Shown: positions 1-11,109, numbered from the stretch's first letter. The stretch: DNA of 64,000 nt from Ideonella livida (GCF_010499455.1 NZ_JAAGOH010000013.1:62001-126000), one strand, 5' to 3'. Translations and numbers: made by a program. The notes: generated from the letters alone by a model not told the origin.

Positions 1-768
1 GGGCAGGCCATGCTCAAGCGCATCATCGACGGCCGCTGGCTGCAGGCCAATGGCGTGATCGCGCTGCACCCGGCCAACACGGTGGACGACGACGTGATCG
101 AGGTCTACGCCGACGAATCCCGTGAGCAGGTGCTGCTGCGCTGGGCGCCGCTGCGCCAGCAGAACGAACGGCCGGTGGTGGACAGCGTGCCGCGCCCCAA
201 CCGCAGCCTGGCGGACTTCATCGCCCCCAAGGGCGTGCAGCCGGACTACATCGGCCTGTTCGCCGTGACGGCCGGCCTGGGCGCCGAAAAGCGGGCGGCG
301 GAGTTTGAAGCCGCGCACGACGACTATTCGGCCATCTTGCTCAAGGCCCTGGCCGACCGCCTGGCCGAAGCCTTTGCCGAGTGCTTGCACCAGCGTGTGC
401 GCACCGACCTGTGGGGCTATGCCGCGGGTGAGGCGCTGGGCAACGAGGAATTGATCGCCGAGAAGTACCGCGGCATCCGCCCGGCGCCGGGCTACCCCGC
501 CTGCCCCGACCACGGCGTGAAGGCCGGCATGTTCGAGGTGCTGGACGCACCGGCCATCGGCATGGGCCTGACCGAAAGCTGGGCGATGACGCCGGCCGCC
601 AGCGTGAGCGGCTTCTACCTGGCCCACCCGCAGGCGGTCTACTTCAATGTGGGCAAGGTGGACGACGGCCAGGTGGCCGCCTGGGCCGGGGCGCTGGGCT
701 TGCCCTTGGAGGCGGCCCAACGCCGGCTGGTCTCGGTGTACGAGGGCAAGCCGGGCGTCTCGCCGTAA
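1..768 (+). CDS. metH: Cobalamin-dependent methionine synthase, C-terminal part
   Basis: This is the 3' end of a gene whose frame is open from base 1, so the start lies outside the window. The visible part is the MetH activation domain, which binds S-adenosylmethionine and takes part in reductive methylation that rescues oxidised cobalamin. The signature RPAPGYPACPDH (about 155 codons into the window) is the classic AdoMet-binding loop of this domain, and the tail containing a PAVYFNVGK-like segment (QAVYFNVGK) is also typical. The substrate-binding and B12-binding modules would lie upstream. The last 130 bases overlap the 3' end of the convergent kpsS-like gene. Identification is by family motif and is confident; only the activation domain can be judged here. 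Confidence 0.95.
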   Translation, partial: GQAMLKRIIDGRWLQANGVIALHPANTVDDDVIEVYADESREQVLLRWAPLRQQNERPVVDSVPRPNRSLADFIAPKGVQPDYIGLFAVTAGLGAEKRAAEFEAAHDDYSAILLKALADRLAEAFAECLHQRVRTDLWGYAAGEALGNEELIAEKYRGIRPAPGYPACPDHGVKAGMFEVLDAPAIGMGLTESWAMTPAASVSGFYLAHPQAVYFNVGKVDDGQVAAWAGALGLPLEAAQRRLVSVYEGKPGVSP

Positions 769-1934
769 AAGCTGGCGTTGAGCTGGGTCTCCCACACCAG
801 GTAGGCCCGGTAACGGTGGAAGAGGTCCACATCCACCGTGCCGGGGTCCTGCCAGAAGTCGGCCAGCTCGCCGGTGTGCACCAGGCCCGGCACGTCATAG
901 ACCGAGTCGCCCAGGGTGATGACCGGGGTGCGGTGGTAGAGCGACTGCAGGCCGGTGGTGCTGTTGACCGTGACCACGCCCGCCGCATGCTGCAGCAGCG
1001 TGGGCAGGTGCTGGTCGTGCAGGTAGTGCACCCGCCCGGCGATGCCATGCTGGTCAGCCAGGCGCTCGATCAGCTGGCGGTAGTCGTTGTAGGGCCGGTC
1101 CAGGGGATGGTGCTTGAGCACCAGCAGTTTGTCCTGCGGCGCATGGGCGGCAAACGAGTCCATCACATGCTCGATGAACCCGGCCACATGGTCATACGGC
1201 GAGTAGCAGCGGATCTGGCTGTCGTTGTAGACCTGCAGGGGCACCAGGAAGTAGCGCTTGTGTTGGTCGGGCGCCGACAGGTAGGGCAGCATGGCGGCCT
1301 CGGCAAAGTGGTTCTTCCACTTGCGGTAGCCGCCGCGGACCCAGCGCAGGCCTTCGCTGACGGGGCCCAGGTCCCGGTGGTGCTTGTAGTGCGGGTAGGC
1401 CTTGCGGCCGTGACGCTCCGCCCAGGCGTAAGTCATGGAGATGTCGGCCACCACGCTGAACTGCTGGCGCGTGGGACGCGGGGCGGGGATGACCTGCGGC
1501 ACCCAGTCACGGTAGAACTGCGGATCGCGCGGGATGCGCGACTCGGCGTTGACGCCGCCCAGCTCCAGGGTCACATAGTCGGGACGGACGTAACCCTCCT
1601 CGAACACGAAGACGTCAACCTGCCGGGCCCGGGCGCGCTGGATGGCGGTCTCGTGCATCCAGCGGTTCTGACCGAAGAGCACCACGGCGTCGACCGCGTG
1701 GCGCTGCAGCAGTTCGTCCAGGCAATCCCCCCAGGCGGAAGCCGGGTCGCGAAAGTGCGTGACACCCGGGCCGTCGTAGAAGTGGTCGTCGCCGGCATTG
1801 AAGTTGACCTTGTGCACCTGCTGGCCGTGGTCGACCAGCGTGTTGCGCAAGCGCCAGAAGAACGGCCCCATGGGCCCCTGCAGCAGCAGCGTGGAGCTGC
1901 GCGCCAGCAATTGGTCCAGTGAAGTCGGGATCAT
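639..1934 (-). CDS. kpsS: KpsS-like capsule polysaccharide Kdo transferase
   Basis: A 431-residue protein of the Capsule_synth family. KpsS-type enzymes add the first beta-Kdo to a lysophosphatidylglycerol acceptor at the cytoplasmic face, starting the poly-Kdo linker of ABC-dependent (group 2) capsules. Visible family marks are FEEGYVRPDYVTLELGG, LKHHPLDRPYNDY and VNSTTGLQSLYHRTPV followed by YRAYLVWETQLNASFYG. The ATG at 1934 is preferred because residues encoded further upstream are unlike the family, which normally begins with a short leader before an LLLQGPMGPFF-type strand. It lies 254 nt downstream of kpsC on the same strand. Its final 43 codons run antisense to metH, giving an alanine/proline-rich tail probably of no functional weight. 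Confidence 0.85.
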   Translation of the reverse strand: MIPTSLDQLLARSSTLLLQGPMGPFFWRLRNTLVDHGQQVHKVNFNAGDDHFYDGPGVTHFRDPASAWGDCLDELLQRHAVDAVVLFGQNRWMHETAIQRARARQVDVFVFEEGYVRPDYVTLELGGVNAESRIPRDPQFYRDWVPQVIPAPRPTRQQFSVVADISMTYAWAERHGRKAYPHYKHHRDLGPVSEGLRWVRGGYRKWKNHFAEAAMLPYLSAPDQHKRYFLVPLQVYNDSQIRCYSPYDHVAGFIEHVMDSFAAHAPQDKLLVLKHHPLDRPYNDYRQLIERLADQHGIAGRVHYLHDQHLPTLLQHAAGVVTVNSTTGLQSLYHRTPVITLGDSVYDVPGLVHTGELADFWQDPGTVDVDLFHRYRAYLVWETQLNASFYGETPGLPSYTETSRRWAASKGKPSAPAQAATWPSSTLPTLK

Positions 1935-2188
1935 GGCGGTCGGTGGAGGGATGTGGCCGGACGATGAGGGGAGACGACGCGGACCGCGGGCGGACGGACT
2001 CCAAGATCCAAGCAAGTCCTGCGCCCAAATATCCCCGTCGTGGTCTGACGGACTTGCGCCGGTGAATTCACCAGCGCGGCCCGGCATCCGTTGTGTATGA
2101 CGCCAGTCTAGTGCCTTGCCGGCCGACAGGCCTTCCCTCAGTCAAGGGTCTGGCCGACCACGCCCAGACAAGGGACAAGCGGCCACCG
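1935..2188 (-). promoter_or_regulatory. kpsC-kpsS intergenic region with a 22-bp palindrome
   Basis: This 254-nt gap separates kpsC from kpsS, which are usually adjacent or overlapping. No credible gene lies in it. At 2056-2077 is a near-perfect 22-bp palindrome: a perfect core GGTGAATTCACC (2061-2072), one mismatched pair, then GCGC on each side. It lies about 120 nt upstream of the kpsS start and could be an operator for a separate kpsS promoter. That role is inference; no convincing -35/-10 pair was found. Confidence 0.4.
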
Positions 2189-4228
<2,040 letters not shown>

Positions 4229-4307
4229 GCGGGGCGGGTGCGCGATCAGGTCACCGTCGGGCGAGCCGGCCGCAGCGCGGGCCGGGTCGACGGACGGTCA
4301 GAAGCGG

Positions 4308-5084
4308 TCAGAGGCCCCAAGCCGCGAAGTGGGGGTTGTCAAAGCCCGGCTTGCCGTAGCGCAAGGGGCTGCCGTCGGCCACCACCTGCACCCGGCCGCC
4401 GGCGGCGCGCAGCACGGCGTCACCGGCGGCGATGTCCCACTCCATGGTGCGGCCCAGGCGGGGGTAGACGTCGGCCTCGCCGGCGGCGACCAGACAAAGC
4501 TTGAGCGAGGAGCCCGCATTGGTGCGGGAGGCCACGGCGCGCCCGGCCAGGAAGGCATCGAGCGCGGTCTCGTCGCCATGGGAGCGGCTGGCCACCACCG
4601 TCAGGCCTTGGGCCGGAACAGCGCGGCAGGCGATGGCGCGGCGGCCCTGGGCATCCTCCAGCCAGGCGCCCTGGCCCTGCACGCCGCCAAACAGGCGACC
4701 GATGGCAGGGGCGTAGACCAGCCCGGCCACGGGCACGCCACCTTCAACCAGGGCGATGTTGACGGTGAACTCGCCGTTGCGGCTGATGAACTCCTTGGTG
4801 CCGTCCAACGGGTCCACCAGGAAGAAGCGGTCGGCCACCTCAGGCACCTGGCCTGCGGCCACGGCCTCCTCGGCCACCACCGGGATGCCGGGGGCCAGAC
4901 GGGCCAGCCCCGCCAGGATGACGGCCTCGGCGCGCTGGTCGGCCTGGGTCACCGGGGAGTCGTCGCCCTTGCGGGTGACGTCGAAGTCGGTGGCGTAGAT
5001 GTCCATGATGACCTGACCGGCTTCGCGGATCAGGGGAACCAGGGCGTCAAGCAGTTCGGCCAGATCGTGACGGGATGCACTCAT
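4308..5084 (-). CDS. cysQ: 3'(2'),5'-bisphosphate nucleotidase CysQ
   Basis: A 258-residue inositol-monophosphatase-fold enzyme that converts 3'-phosphoadenosine 5'-phosphate (PAP) to AMP, removing the product left after PAPS is used. The metal-binding motif DPLDGTKEF and the second acidic motif WDIAAGDAVL are present, and AEEAVAAG carries the first acidic pair. TKEF rather than TxxF is typical of CysQ rather than inositol phosphatases. The ATG at 5084 (MSASRHD) is chosen over an upstream TTG. It is divergent from the cysD/cysNC sulfate-activation genes and runs ahead of kpsC, which fits a role in PAP turnover. A single Mg-dependent enzyme in the cytoplasm is expected. Confidence 0.9.
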   Translation of the reverse strand: MSASRHDLAELLDALVPLIREAGQVIMDIYATDFDVTRKGDDSPVTQADQRAEAVILAGLARLAPGIPVVAEEAVAAGQVPEVADRFFLVDPLDGTKEFISRNGEFTVNIALVEGGVPVAGLVYAPAIGRLFGGVQGQGAWLEDAQGRRAIACRAVPAQGLTVVASRSHGDETALDAFLAGRAVASRTNAGSSLKLCLVAAGEADVYPRLGRTMEWDIAAGDAVLRAAGGRVQVVADGSPLRYGKPGFDNPHFAAWGL

Positions 5085-5170
5085 GACGGGGTGGGCTCTC
5101 AAGGTGGGGATGCGCGATTGTGCAAGCCGCGTGGCAGAATTTCGCTCCCTAAAAGTTTTATTGTCTCAAC
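5085..5170. promoter_or_regulatory. Divergent cysQ / cysD-unit promoter region
   Basis: This 86-nt gap must hold the promoters for the cysQ-kpsC-kpsS side and the sulfate-activation side. It contains a local AT-rich stretch, CCCTAAAAGTTTTATTGTC (5147-5165), and a -10-like CAGAAT (5135-5140) facing the cysD side. No good -35 hexamer or recognisable CysB site could be assigned by eye. The role follows from position. Confidence 0.4.
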
Positions 5171-7066
5171 TTGTCCACCCCGAGCCATCGCACCGTGGAA
5201 GAGCTCAACGCCCGCCGTCGGCGGGCGGTGCAGTTGCGGGTGGATGGGATGAGCCTGAGTCAGATCCACCGCCAGACCGGCCTGAGCGTGCCCACCATCC
5301 TGAAGGCCGTAGAAGCCTTCGAAACCGGCGGCTGGGGCGCCATCGAGGTGGCCGGCCGCGGCCGGCCCAGGGGCCAGGGTCGCGCCCTGGCGCTGGCGCA
5401 GGAGGTGGTGCTGCGGGACTTGGCCCTGGACCCGGCAGGAGCGGTCGACGGCCCGCGCGGCCTGTGGCGCGCCGCCACCCTGCAGGACCTGGCGCAGCGC
5501 CGCTGGCAAACCGCGCTGGAGCCGCGGGCTGCCGCCCGCCTGCTGGAGCGTTGGGGCATGGCGCTGCAGCCGCTGCGCACCCTGGCCAGCCGCCATGGCG
5601 CCGGTGCGGCCTGGTTGGCGCAGGCGTGGCAGGCACCAGAAGCCTCGGGCAAGGCGGCGCCCCTGCATTTGTGGGCCGGCGCCCTGCCCCATCCGGACCG
5701 TCCAGCCCCTGCGGGGGTGCTGGTGGCCGTCAATGCCCGTGGCTCGGTGGCCTGGTGGCCGGTGGCCTCGCTGCAGCAGGTGGAGGGCTACCAGGCTTTC
5801 CTGGGCCGGCTGCTGGCCGACCACCCGGAACAGCCGCTGCGGCTGCACCTGCATGGCCCCGACTTCAGCCGCGTGCCGGCCATGATGCAGTGGCTGCAGG
5901 CCCATCCGCAATTGCAGTGCCGCCCCGGTCCGGTGGCGCCGGCACGCCGCATGGCGCCAGAGCCGCGCCCGACGCCGCCCGCCACCGCGGCGGGCGCGAC
6001 GGCAAACCCTTCGCCGGCGGCCGCCACCGCGGCGGCGCCACCGTCTCTGCGTGCGCCGGCGGCCGGCGCCGCGTCCGCGCCTGCCGGCGCTCCGCCCGCC
6101 GCCCGCCCAGCGCAGGCTCCGGTCTCCCTCTCTCACCCCTTCCTTCACCCCAGAACGGACATCCCCATGAACCTCACCCACCTGCAGCGGCTGGAAGCCG
6201 AGAGCATCCACATCATGCGCGAGGTCGTCGCCGAGGCCGACAACCCGGTGATGCTGTACTCCATCGGCAAGGATTCGGCGGTGATGCTGCACCTGGCGCG
6301 CAAGGCCTTCTACCCGGCCCCGCCGCCCTTCCCCCTGCTGCACGTGGACACCACCTGGAAGTTCCGGGCGATGTACGAGATGCGCGACCGCATGGCCAAG
6401 GAGATCGGGATGGACCTGCTGGTCTATCACAACCCGGAAGCCCAGGAGATGGGCATCAACCCCTTCGACCACGGCTCGCAGATCCACACCGACATGTGGA
6501 AGACCCAGGGCCTGAAGCAGGCGCTGGACAAGTACAACTTTGACGTGGCCTTCGGCGGCGCCCGCCGCGACGAGGAGAAGAGCCGCGCCAAGGAGCGCAT
6601 CTTCTCGTTCCGCAGCGCGCAGCACCGCTGGGACCCGAAGAACCAGCGCCCGGAGCTGTGGAAGCTCTACAACGGCCGCAAGCAGAAGGGCGAGTCGATC
6701 CGCTGCTTCCCGATCTCCAACTGGACTGAGCTGGACATCTGGCAATACATCTACCTGGAGAACATCCCCATCGTGCCGCTGTACATGGCGGCAGAGCGCC
6801 CGGTGGTGGACCGCGACGGCACGCTGATCATGGTGGACGACGAGCGCTTCCCGCTGCGCCAGGGTGAAGTGCCGATGATGAAGAGCGTGCGCTTCCGCAC
6901 CCTGGGCTGCTACCCGCTGTCTGGCGCCGTGGAGTCCACGGCCAGCACCCTCAAGGACATCATCCAGGAGATGCTGCTGACCAAGACCTCCGAGCGCCAG
7001 GGCCGCATGATCGACCACGACAGCGCCGCCTCCATGGAGAAGAAGAAGCAAGAGGGCTATTTCTGA
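5171..7066 (+). CDS. IS630-transposase-like segment continuous with CysD (possible fusion)
   Basis: A single frame of 631 codons starts at a TTG (5171; GTG at 5195 is an alternative, and an in-frame TAA lies at 5150). Residues 10-55 form a helix-turn-helix ([19 protein letters not shown]). Residues 56-140 contain a GRGRP linker and a winged-helix region ([23 protein letters not shown]) in IS630 order. Residues 165-255 resemble a decayed DDE domain: [19 protein letters not shown] then [11 protein letters not shown] matches the IS630 pattern, but the expected Asp/Glu residues are absent (HLHG, HLWAG). Residues 256-332 are Ala/Pro-rich. CysD begins at residue 333 with no stop between. Whether a fused protein is made, or cysD initiates separately at 6167, cannot be read from sequence. 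No terminal inverted repeats were found. Confidence 0.6.
   Translation: MSTPSHRTVEELNARRRRAVQLRVDGMSLSQIHRQTGLSVPTILKAVEAFETGGWGAIEVAGRGRPRGQGRALALAQEVVLRDLALDPAGAVDGPRGLWRAATLQDLAQRRWQTALEPRAAARLLERWGMALQPLRTLASRHGAGAAWLAQAWQAPEASGKAAPLHLWAGALPHPDRPAPAGVLVAVNARGSVAWWPVASLQQVEGYQAFLGRLLADHPEQPLRLHLHGPDFSRVPAMMQWLQAHPQLQCRPGPVAPARRMAPEPRPTPPATAAGATANPSPAAATAAAPPSLRAPAAGAASAPAGAPPAARPAQAPVSLSHPFLHPRTDIPMNLTHLQRLEAESIHIMREVVAEADNPVMLYSIGKDSAVMLHLARKAFYPAPPPFPLLHVDTTWKFRAMYEMRDRMAKEIGMDLLVYHNPEAQEMGINPFDHGSQIHTDMWKTQGLKQALDKYNFDVAFGGARRDEEKSRAKERIFSFRSAQHRWDPKNQRPELWKLYNGRKQKGESIRCFPISNWTELDIWQYIYLENIPIVPLYMAAERPVVDRDGTLIMVDDERFPLRQGEVPMMKSVRFRTLGCYPLSGAVESTASTLKDIIQEMLLTKTSERQGRMIDHDSAASMEKKKQEGYF
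6167..7066 (+). CDS. cysD: Sulfate adenylyltransferase subunit 2
   Basis: A 299-residue PP-loop adenylyltransferase that, with the CysN GTPase, makes adenosine 5'-phosphosulfate from sulfate and ATP. The ATP-binding [11 protein letters not shown] motif is at residues 32-42, and [17 protein letters not shown] and the C-terminal SERQGRMID are strongly conserved. From this ATG the length matches typical CysD (about 300 residues), and the first residues ([15 protein letters not shown]) align with the normal N-terminus, so initiation here would give a standard enzyme. The upstream Shine-Dalgarno is poor. The frame is open far upstream into a transposase-like segment. Followed after 115 nt by cysNC. 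Confidence 0.95.
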   Translation: MNLTHLQRLEAESIHIMREVVAEADNPVMLYSIGKDSAVMLHLARKAFYPAPPPFPLLHVDTTWKFRAMYEMRDRMAKEIGMDLLVYHNPEAQEMGINPFDHGSQIHTDMWKTQGLKQALDKYNFDVAFGGARRDEEKSRAKERIFSFRSAQHRWDPKNQRPELWKLYNGRKQKGESIRCFPISNWTELDIWQYIYLENIPIVPLYMAAERPVVDRDGTLIMVDDERFPLRQGEVPMMKSVRFRTLGCYPLSGAVESTASTLKDIIQEMLLTKTSERQGRMIDHDSAASMEKKKQEGYF

Positions 7067-7093
7067 CGGCCCCCACGCTCCCTGCCGGTCGCT

Positions 7094-7139
7094 GCCCCCC
7101 GAGGGGGCTCGCGCAGCGGACCGGCAAAGCCGGATCCGC
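7094..7139. repeat. Two tandem hairpins between cysD and cysNC
   Basis: Two inverted repeats sit side by side in the 115-nt gap. The first (7094-7108) is GCCCCC-CGA-GGGGGC. The second (7116-7139) has arms GCGGACCGGC and GCCGGATCCGC around AAA, with one bulged base. Neither is followed by a T tract, so they look like an mRNA processing or stability element, or an intergenic repeat, rather than a simple terminator. The GC-rich CCCCCCGAGGGGG core is a type of intergenic element I recall from related genomes; only one copy was noticed here. Confidence 0.5.
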
Positions 7140-7181
7140 GCACGCCACTTGACTGAACACCCCAATTCCTAAGGAATCAAC

Positions 7182-9086
7182 ATGGCCCACGTTTCGGACC
7201 TGATTTCCACCGACATCGAGCAGTACCTCAAGCAGCACGAGAAGAAGAGCCTGCTGCGCTTCATCACCTGCGGTTCGGTGGACGACGGCAAGTCCACCGT
7301 CATCGGCCGCCTGCTGTACGAATCGAAGATGCTCTTCGAGGACCAGCTGGCCGCCATCGAGAACGACTCCAAGAAGTGGGGCACCCAGGGCGGTGACATC
7401 GACTTCGCGCTGCTGGTGGACGGCCTGGCGGCCGAGCGCGAGCAGGGCATCACCATCGATGTGGCCTACCGCTTCTTCAGCACCGACCGCCGCAAGTTCA
7501 TCGTGGCCGACACCCCGGGCCACGAGCAGTACACGCGCAACATGATCACCGGCGCCTCCACCGCCGATGTGGCCGTGATCCTGATCGACGCGCGCAAGGG
7601 CGTGCTGACCCAGACCCGCCGCCACAGCTACCTGGTGAGCCTGATCGGCATCCGCAAGGTGGTGCTGGCCATCAACAAGATGGACCTGGTGAACTTCTCG
7701 CAGGAGACGTTCAACAAGATCAACGAGGAATACCGCGCCTTTGCCAAGCAGATCGGCCTGGAGGACATCACCTCCATCCCGCTGTCGGGCCTCAAGGGCG
7801 ACAACATGACCGAGCCCAGCGTCAACACCCCGTGGTACCACGGCCCGACGCTGATGGGATTCCTGGAAACCTGCGAGATCGACGAGACCCGTCTGCAGGG
7901 CCTGCCCTTCCGCCTGCCGGTGCAGTGGGTCAACCGCCCGAACCTGGACTTCCGCGGCTTCTGCGGCCAGATCGCCAGCGGCTCCATCAAGCCGGGCGAC
8001 CGCATCCGTGCCCAGCCCTCGGGCCAGGAAAGCACCGTCACCCGCATCGTGGACATGCGGGGCGACCTGGAGCAGGCGGTGGCCGGCCAGAGCGTGACCA
8101 TCACGCTGGCCGACGAGATCGACATCTCGCGCGGCAACGTCATCTCCACGGCCGACAGCCCGGCCGAAGTGGCCGACCAGTTCGAGGCCACCGTGGTCTG
8201 GATGACCGACGAGCCCATGCTGCCGGGCCGGCCCTACCTGCTCAAGATCGGCACCCAGACCGTCTCGGCCACGGTGACCGAGCCCAAGTACAAGGTCAAC
8301 GTCAACACGATGGAGCATCTTGCAGCCAAGCAGCTGGAGATGAACGAGATCGGCGTGGTCAACCTGGCCCTGGACCGTCCCATCGCCTTTGACCCCTACA
8401 ACGTCAACCGTGACACCGGCGGCTTCATCCTCATCAACCGCCTGACCAACAACACGGTGGGCGCGGGCATGATGCACTTCGCCCTGCGCCGCTCGCACAA
8501 CATCCACCTGCAGCATGTGGATGTGAACAAGCAGGCCCGCGCCCTGGCCAAGGGCCAGAAGCCGGGCGTGCTGTGGTTCACCGGCCTGTCGGGCGCGGGC
8601 AAGTCCACCATCGCCAACCTGGTCGAGAAGAAGCTGCACGCGCTGGGCCGCCACACCTACCTGCTCGATGGCGACAACGTGCGCCACGGCCTGAACAAGG
8701 ACCTGGGCTTCACCGAGGCCGACCGCGTGGAGAACATCCGCCGCGTGGCCGAGGTGGCACGCCTGATGGTGGATGCCGGCCTGCTGGTCATCACCGCCTT
8801 CATCAGCCCGTTCCGCTCCGAGCGCGCCATGGCCCGCAGCCTGATGGCCGAGGGTGAATTCATCGAGGTGCATGTGGACACCCCGCTGGAAGTGGCCGAG
8901 GACCGCGACGTCAAGGGCCTCTACAAGAAGGCGCGCCGCGGCGAGATCGCCAACTTCACCGGCATCTCCAGCCCCTACGAGGCGCCCGAGGCCCCGGAGC
9001 TGCGCGTGAACACCACGACCTGCTCGGCGGACCAGGCCGCCGACGAGGTCATCGCCAAGCTGCGCCAGCTGGGCATGATCGACTGA
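7182..9086 (+). CDS. cysNC: Bifunctional sulfate adenylyltransferase GTPase / APS kinase
   Basis: A 634-residue fusion of the CysN GTPase (residues 1-450) with an APS kinase (residues 460-634), as in NodQ. CysN couples GTP hydrolysis to APS synthesis by CysD; the kinase phosphorylates APS to PAPS. The GTPase P-loop GSVDDGKST is at 31-39, [12 protein letters not shown] near 110 and NKMD near 165. The kinase P-loop GLSGAGKST is at 468-476, followed by [17 protein letters not shown] and [16 protein letters not shown]-like AAGGA precedes the start. Presence of the kinase module means this organism can make PAPS, which is needed for PAPS-dependent reduction or sulfation. Probably in one unit with cysD and the downstream permease. 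Confidence 0.95.
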   Translation: MAHVSDLISTDIEQYLKQHEKKSLLRFITCGSVDDGKSTVIGRLLYESKMLFEDQLAAIENDSKKWGTQGGDIDFALLVDGLAAEREQGITIDVAYRFFSTDRRKFIVADTPGHEQYTRNMITGASTADVAVILIDARKGVLTQTRRHSYLVSLIGIRKVVLAINKMDLVNFSQETFNKINEEYRAFAKQIGLEDITSIPLSGLKGDNMTEPSVNTPWYHGPTLMGFLETCEIDETRLQGLPFRLPVQWVNRPNLDFRGFCGQIASGSIKPGDRIRAQPSGQESTVTRIVDMRGDLEQAVAGQSVTITLADEIDISRGNVISTADSPAEVADQFEATVVWMTDEPMLPGRPYLLKIGTQTVSATVTEPKYKVNVNTMEHLAAKQLEMNEIGVVNLALDRPIAFDPYNVNRDTGGFILINRLTNNTVGAGMMHFALRRSHNIHLQHVDVNKQARALAKGQKPGVLWFTGLSGAGKSTIANLVEKKLHALGRHTYLLDGDNVRHGLNKDLGFTEADRVENIRRVAEVARLMVDAGLLVITAFISPFRSERAMARSLMAEGEFIEVHVDTPLEVAEDRDVKGLYKKARRGEIANFTGISSPYEAPEAPELRVNTTTCSADQAADEVIAKLRQLGMID

Positions 9087-9136
9087 AGCCGGCCGCCGGC
9101 CGGCTCACCCCGCGCCGGTGCCTGCCGATGTGCCTG

Positions 9137-9160
9137 ACGGGGTCCGCTTGCGGACCCCGT
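9137..9160 (+). terminator. Perfect 11-bp stem hairpin between cysNC and permease
   Basis: Arms ACGGGGTCCGC and GCGGACCCCGT enclose only TT. No U-run follows, so it is a weak candidate for factor-independent termination but could pause polymerase or protect an upstream mRNA end. A second GC-only palindrome (GCCGGCCGCCGGCCGGC) sits 30 nt upstream. Confidence 0.45.
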
Positions 9161-9231
9161 CGTCCATGTGCCGGCCGCGCGGCCTCCCGGCCACGACCGA
9201 CGCCCCTTCCTCACGCCCACCCCACGACCCC

Positions 9232-10965
9232 ATGACACTGGCCCAGATCATCGTGTTCGCCAGCCTGGCCTGGCTGATCGTCGAACTCATCCGCGACAAG
9301 CGGTCACCCGGCGCGCTGTTCGCCGGCGTGGCCTTCCTGTACCTCATGCTGGACTACATCAGCATGAAGGACGCACTGCGGCAGTTCACCAACAACGGGC
9401 TGATCACGGTGGTCGTGTTGCTGCTGCTGACCATCGTGCTGGACAAGTCCCGCATGCTGGAGCTGATGGCCGACAAGCTGGTGCGCGGCCCCTACCGCTG
9501 GGCGCTGATCAAGCTCTATGGCGCCACCGCGCTGTACTCGGCCTTTCTCAACAACACGGCGGTGGTGGCCTCGCTGATCGGGCCGCTCAAGGGCAACCGC
9601 GAGCACAGCGCCTCGCGCCTGCTCATGCCCATGTGCTTTGCCGCCTCGCTGGGCGGCATCCTGACCCTGGTGGGCACCAGCACCAACCTGCTGGTCAACA
9701 GCCTGCTGGCAGGGCGCAAGATGCCTGAACTGCAACTGTTCGACCTCTTCCCAGTGGGCATCCTGATCGTGCTGGCCTGCGGCGCGGTGATGGTGCTGCT
9801 GTACCCCCGGCTGCTCAAGGCCCAGCCGCCGGCCGAGGAAGCGGTGAGCGACTACTTCCTGGAGGCGCACGTCCAGCCCGACTGCCCCCTGATCGGCAAG
9901 ACCATCGAAGAAGTGGGCCTGCGCAACCTGGGCCACCTGTTCCTGACCGAAGTGGTGCGCGGCGACTACGTCATCGCGCCGGTGGAGCCCGACCGCTTCG
10001 TCAACGCCGGCGACATCCTGGTCTTCTCCGGCGACGTCACGCGGGTGGACCTGCTGGCCCGCTTTGCCGGGCTGAAGATCCATGCGCACCATGACGAACT
10101 GCCCATGGACAACCTGGTGGAGGTGGTCATCGCCGCGGGCTCCTCGCTGGCGCGCCGCACCATCCGCGAGGTGGACTTCCGCTCGCACTTTGACGCTGCC
10201 GTCATCGCCGTGCGCCGGGGCGCCCAGCGCCTGGGCGGCTCCATCGGCAACACCCGCCTGGAGGTGGGAGACGCCCTGGTGCTGGTGGTGGGCCAGGACT
10301 TCGAGAAGCGCAACAACCTCAGCCGCAACTTCGTCATCGTCAGCCGGCGGGAGGTGCAGAAGTTCGTCAACCCGCGCAAAGGCCTGTACTCGATGCTGGG
10401 CTTCATCGCTGTCATCGCCCTGTCGGCCTTCGAGGTGGTGGACTTCCTCAAGGGCATGATGCTGCTGCTGGCCATCTTCCTGGCCACCGGCCTGGCCCGG
10501 GTGGCCGACCTGCGACGCAACGTGCCTTGGGAACTGATCATGATCATCGCCTCCTCGCTGGTGATCTCCGAGGTCATGATCAACACCGGGGTGGCCAAGC
10601 TCATGGCCAGCGGCCTGCTGGGCGGGGCCGAGCAGTTCGGCCCCTACGGCGCCCTGGCCATCCTGCTGCTGGTCACCTGGATCCTGACCGAGCTGATGAG
10701 CAACAACGCCGCGGCGGCCCTGGCCTTCCCGGTGGCCCTGGGGGTGGCCGACCAGCTCGGGCTCTCGCCCATGCCCTTCATCATGGCCGTGCTCTACGGG
10801 GCCAGCTGCAGCTTCATCACGCCCTACGGCTACCAGACCAACCTCATGATCCAGGCCCCGGGCCGCTACACCCTGGGCGACTTCGTGCGCACCGGCCTGC
10901 CCATCGCGCTGGTGTTCAACGCCGTGGCCCTGGTGGCCATCCCGGTGTTCTTCCCCTTCCGCTGA
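9232..10965 (+). CDS. SLC13/DASS-type permease with TrkA-C domains, probable sulfate transporter
   Basis: A 577-residue integral membrane protein. Hydrophobic helices fill residues 1-200 and 370-577. Between them, residues about 205-350 form two soluble TrkA-C (RCK_C) modules, with LIGKTIEEVGLRNLGHLFL and a DIL-V-FSGD pattern. The family motifs NNTAVVASLIGPLK, GTSTNLLVNSLL and the mirrored SNNAAAALAFPVALG, ITPYGYQTNLM are present. Proteins of this architecture move divalent anions such as sulfate, coupled to Na+ or H+. Its place right after cysD-cysNC is the reason for proposing sulfate; the substrate cannot be read from sequence. ATG at 9232 is chosen because upstream codons are unlike a membrane N-terminus. 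Confidence 0.85.
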   Translation: MTLAQIIVFASLAWLIVELIRDKRSPGALFAGVAFLYLMLDYISMKDALRQFTNNGLITVVVLLLLTIVLDKSRMLELMADKLVRGPYRWALIKLYGATALYSAFLNNTAVVASLIGPLKGNREHSASRLLMPMCFAASLGGILTLVGTSTNLLVNSLLAGRKMPELQLFDLFPVGILIVLACGAVMVLLYPRLLKAQPPAEEAVSDYFLEAHVQPDCPLIGKTIEEVGLRNLGHLFLTEVVRGDYVIAPVEPDRFVNAGDILVFSGDVTRVDLLARFAGLKIHAHHDELPMDNLVEVVIAAGSSLARRTIREVDFRSHFDAAVIAVRRGAQRLGGSIGNTRLEVGDALVLVVGQDFEKRNNLSRNFVIVSRREVQKFVNPRKGLYSMLGFIAVIALSAFEVVDFLKGMMLLLAIFLATGLARVADLRRNVPWELIMIIASSLVISEVMINTGVAKLMASGLLGGAEQFGPYGALAILLLVTWILTELMSNNAAAALAFPVALGVADQLGLSPMPFIMAVLYGASCSFITPYGYQTNLMIQAPGRYTLGDFVRTGLPIALVFNAVALVAIPVFFPFR

Positions 10966-10967
10966 CA

Positions 10968-10988
10968 CCGGACCGGGGCGCGGTCCGG
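10968..10988 (+). terminator. 8-bp stem hairpin after the permease
   Basis: CCGGACCG and CGGTCCGG pair perfectly around GGGCG, starting 3 nt after the stop codon. A second stem GCCGGGC / GCCCGGC lies at 11024-11042. There is no T tract. Their position at the end of the sulfate unit suggests a transcript 3' end; termination is inferred. Confidence 0.4.
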
Positions 10989-11109
10989 CCGCGCCCCCTG
11001 CAGGCCCCTCAAGTCGGCGGGCGGCCGGGCCGATAGCCCGGCAGCAGCCCCAGAGCACGCGCACGGCGCGTTCCCCCTTTTGGCCCATGGGCTGCACGGA
11101 GTGCCGCCC

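Noticed and set aside
5171-6166. Intact IS630 insertion sequence
   Set aside because: No terminal inverted repeats or TA target duplication were seen, and the DDE acidic residues are missing, so this is not a mobile element as it stands.
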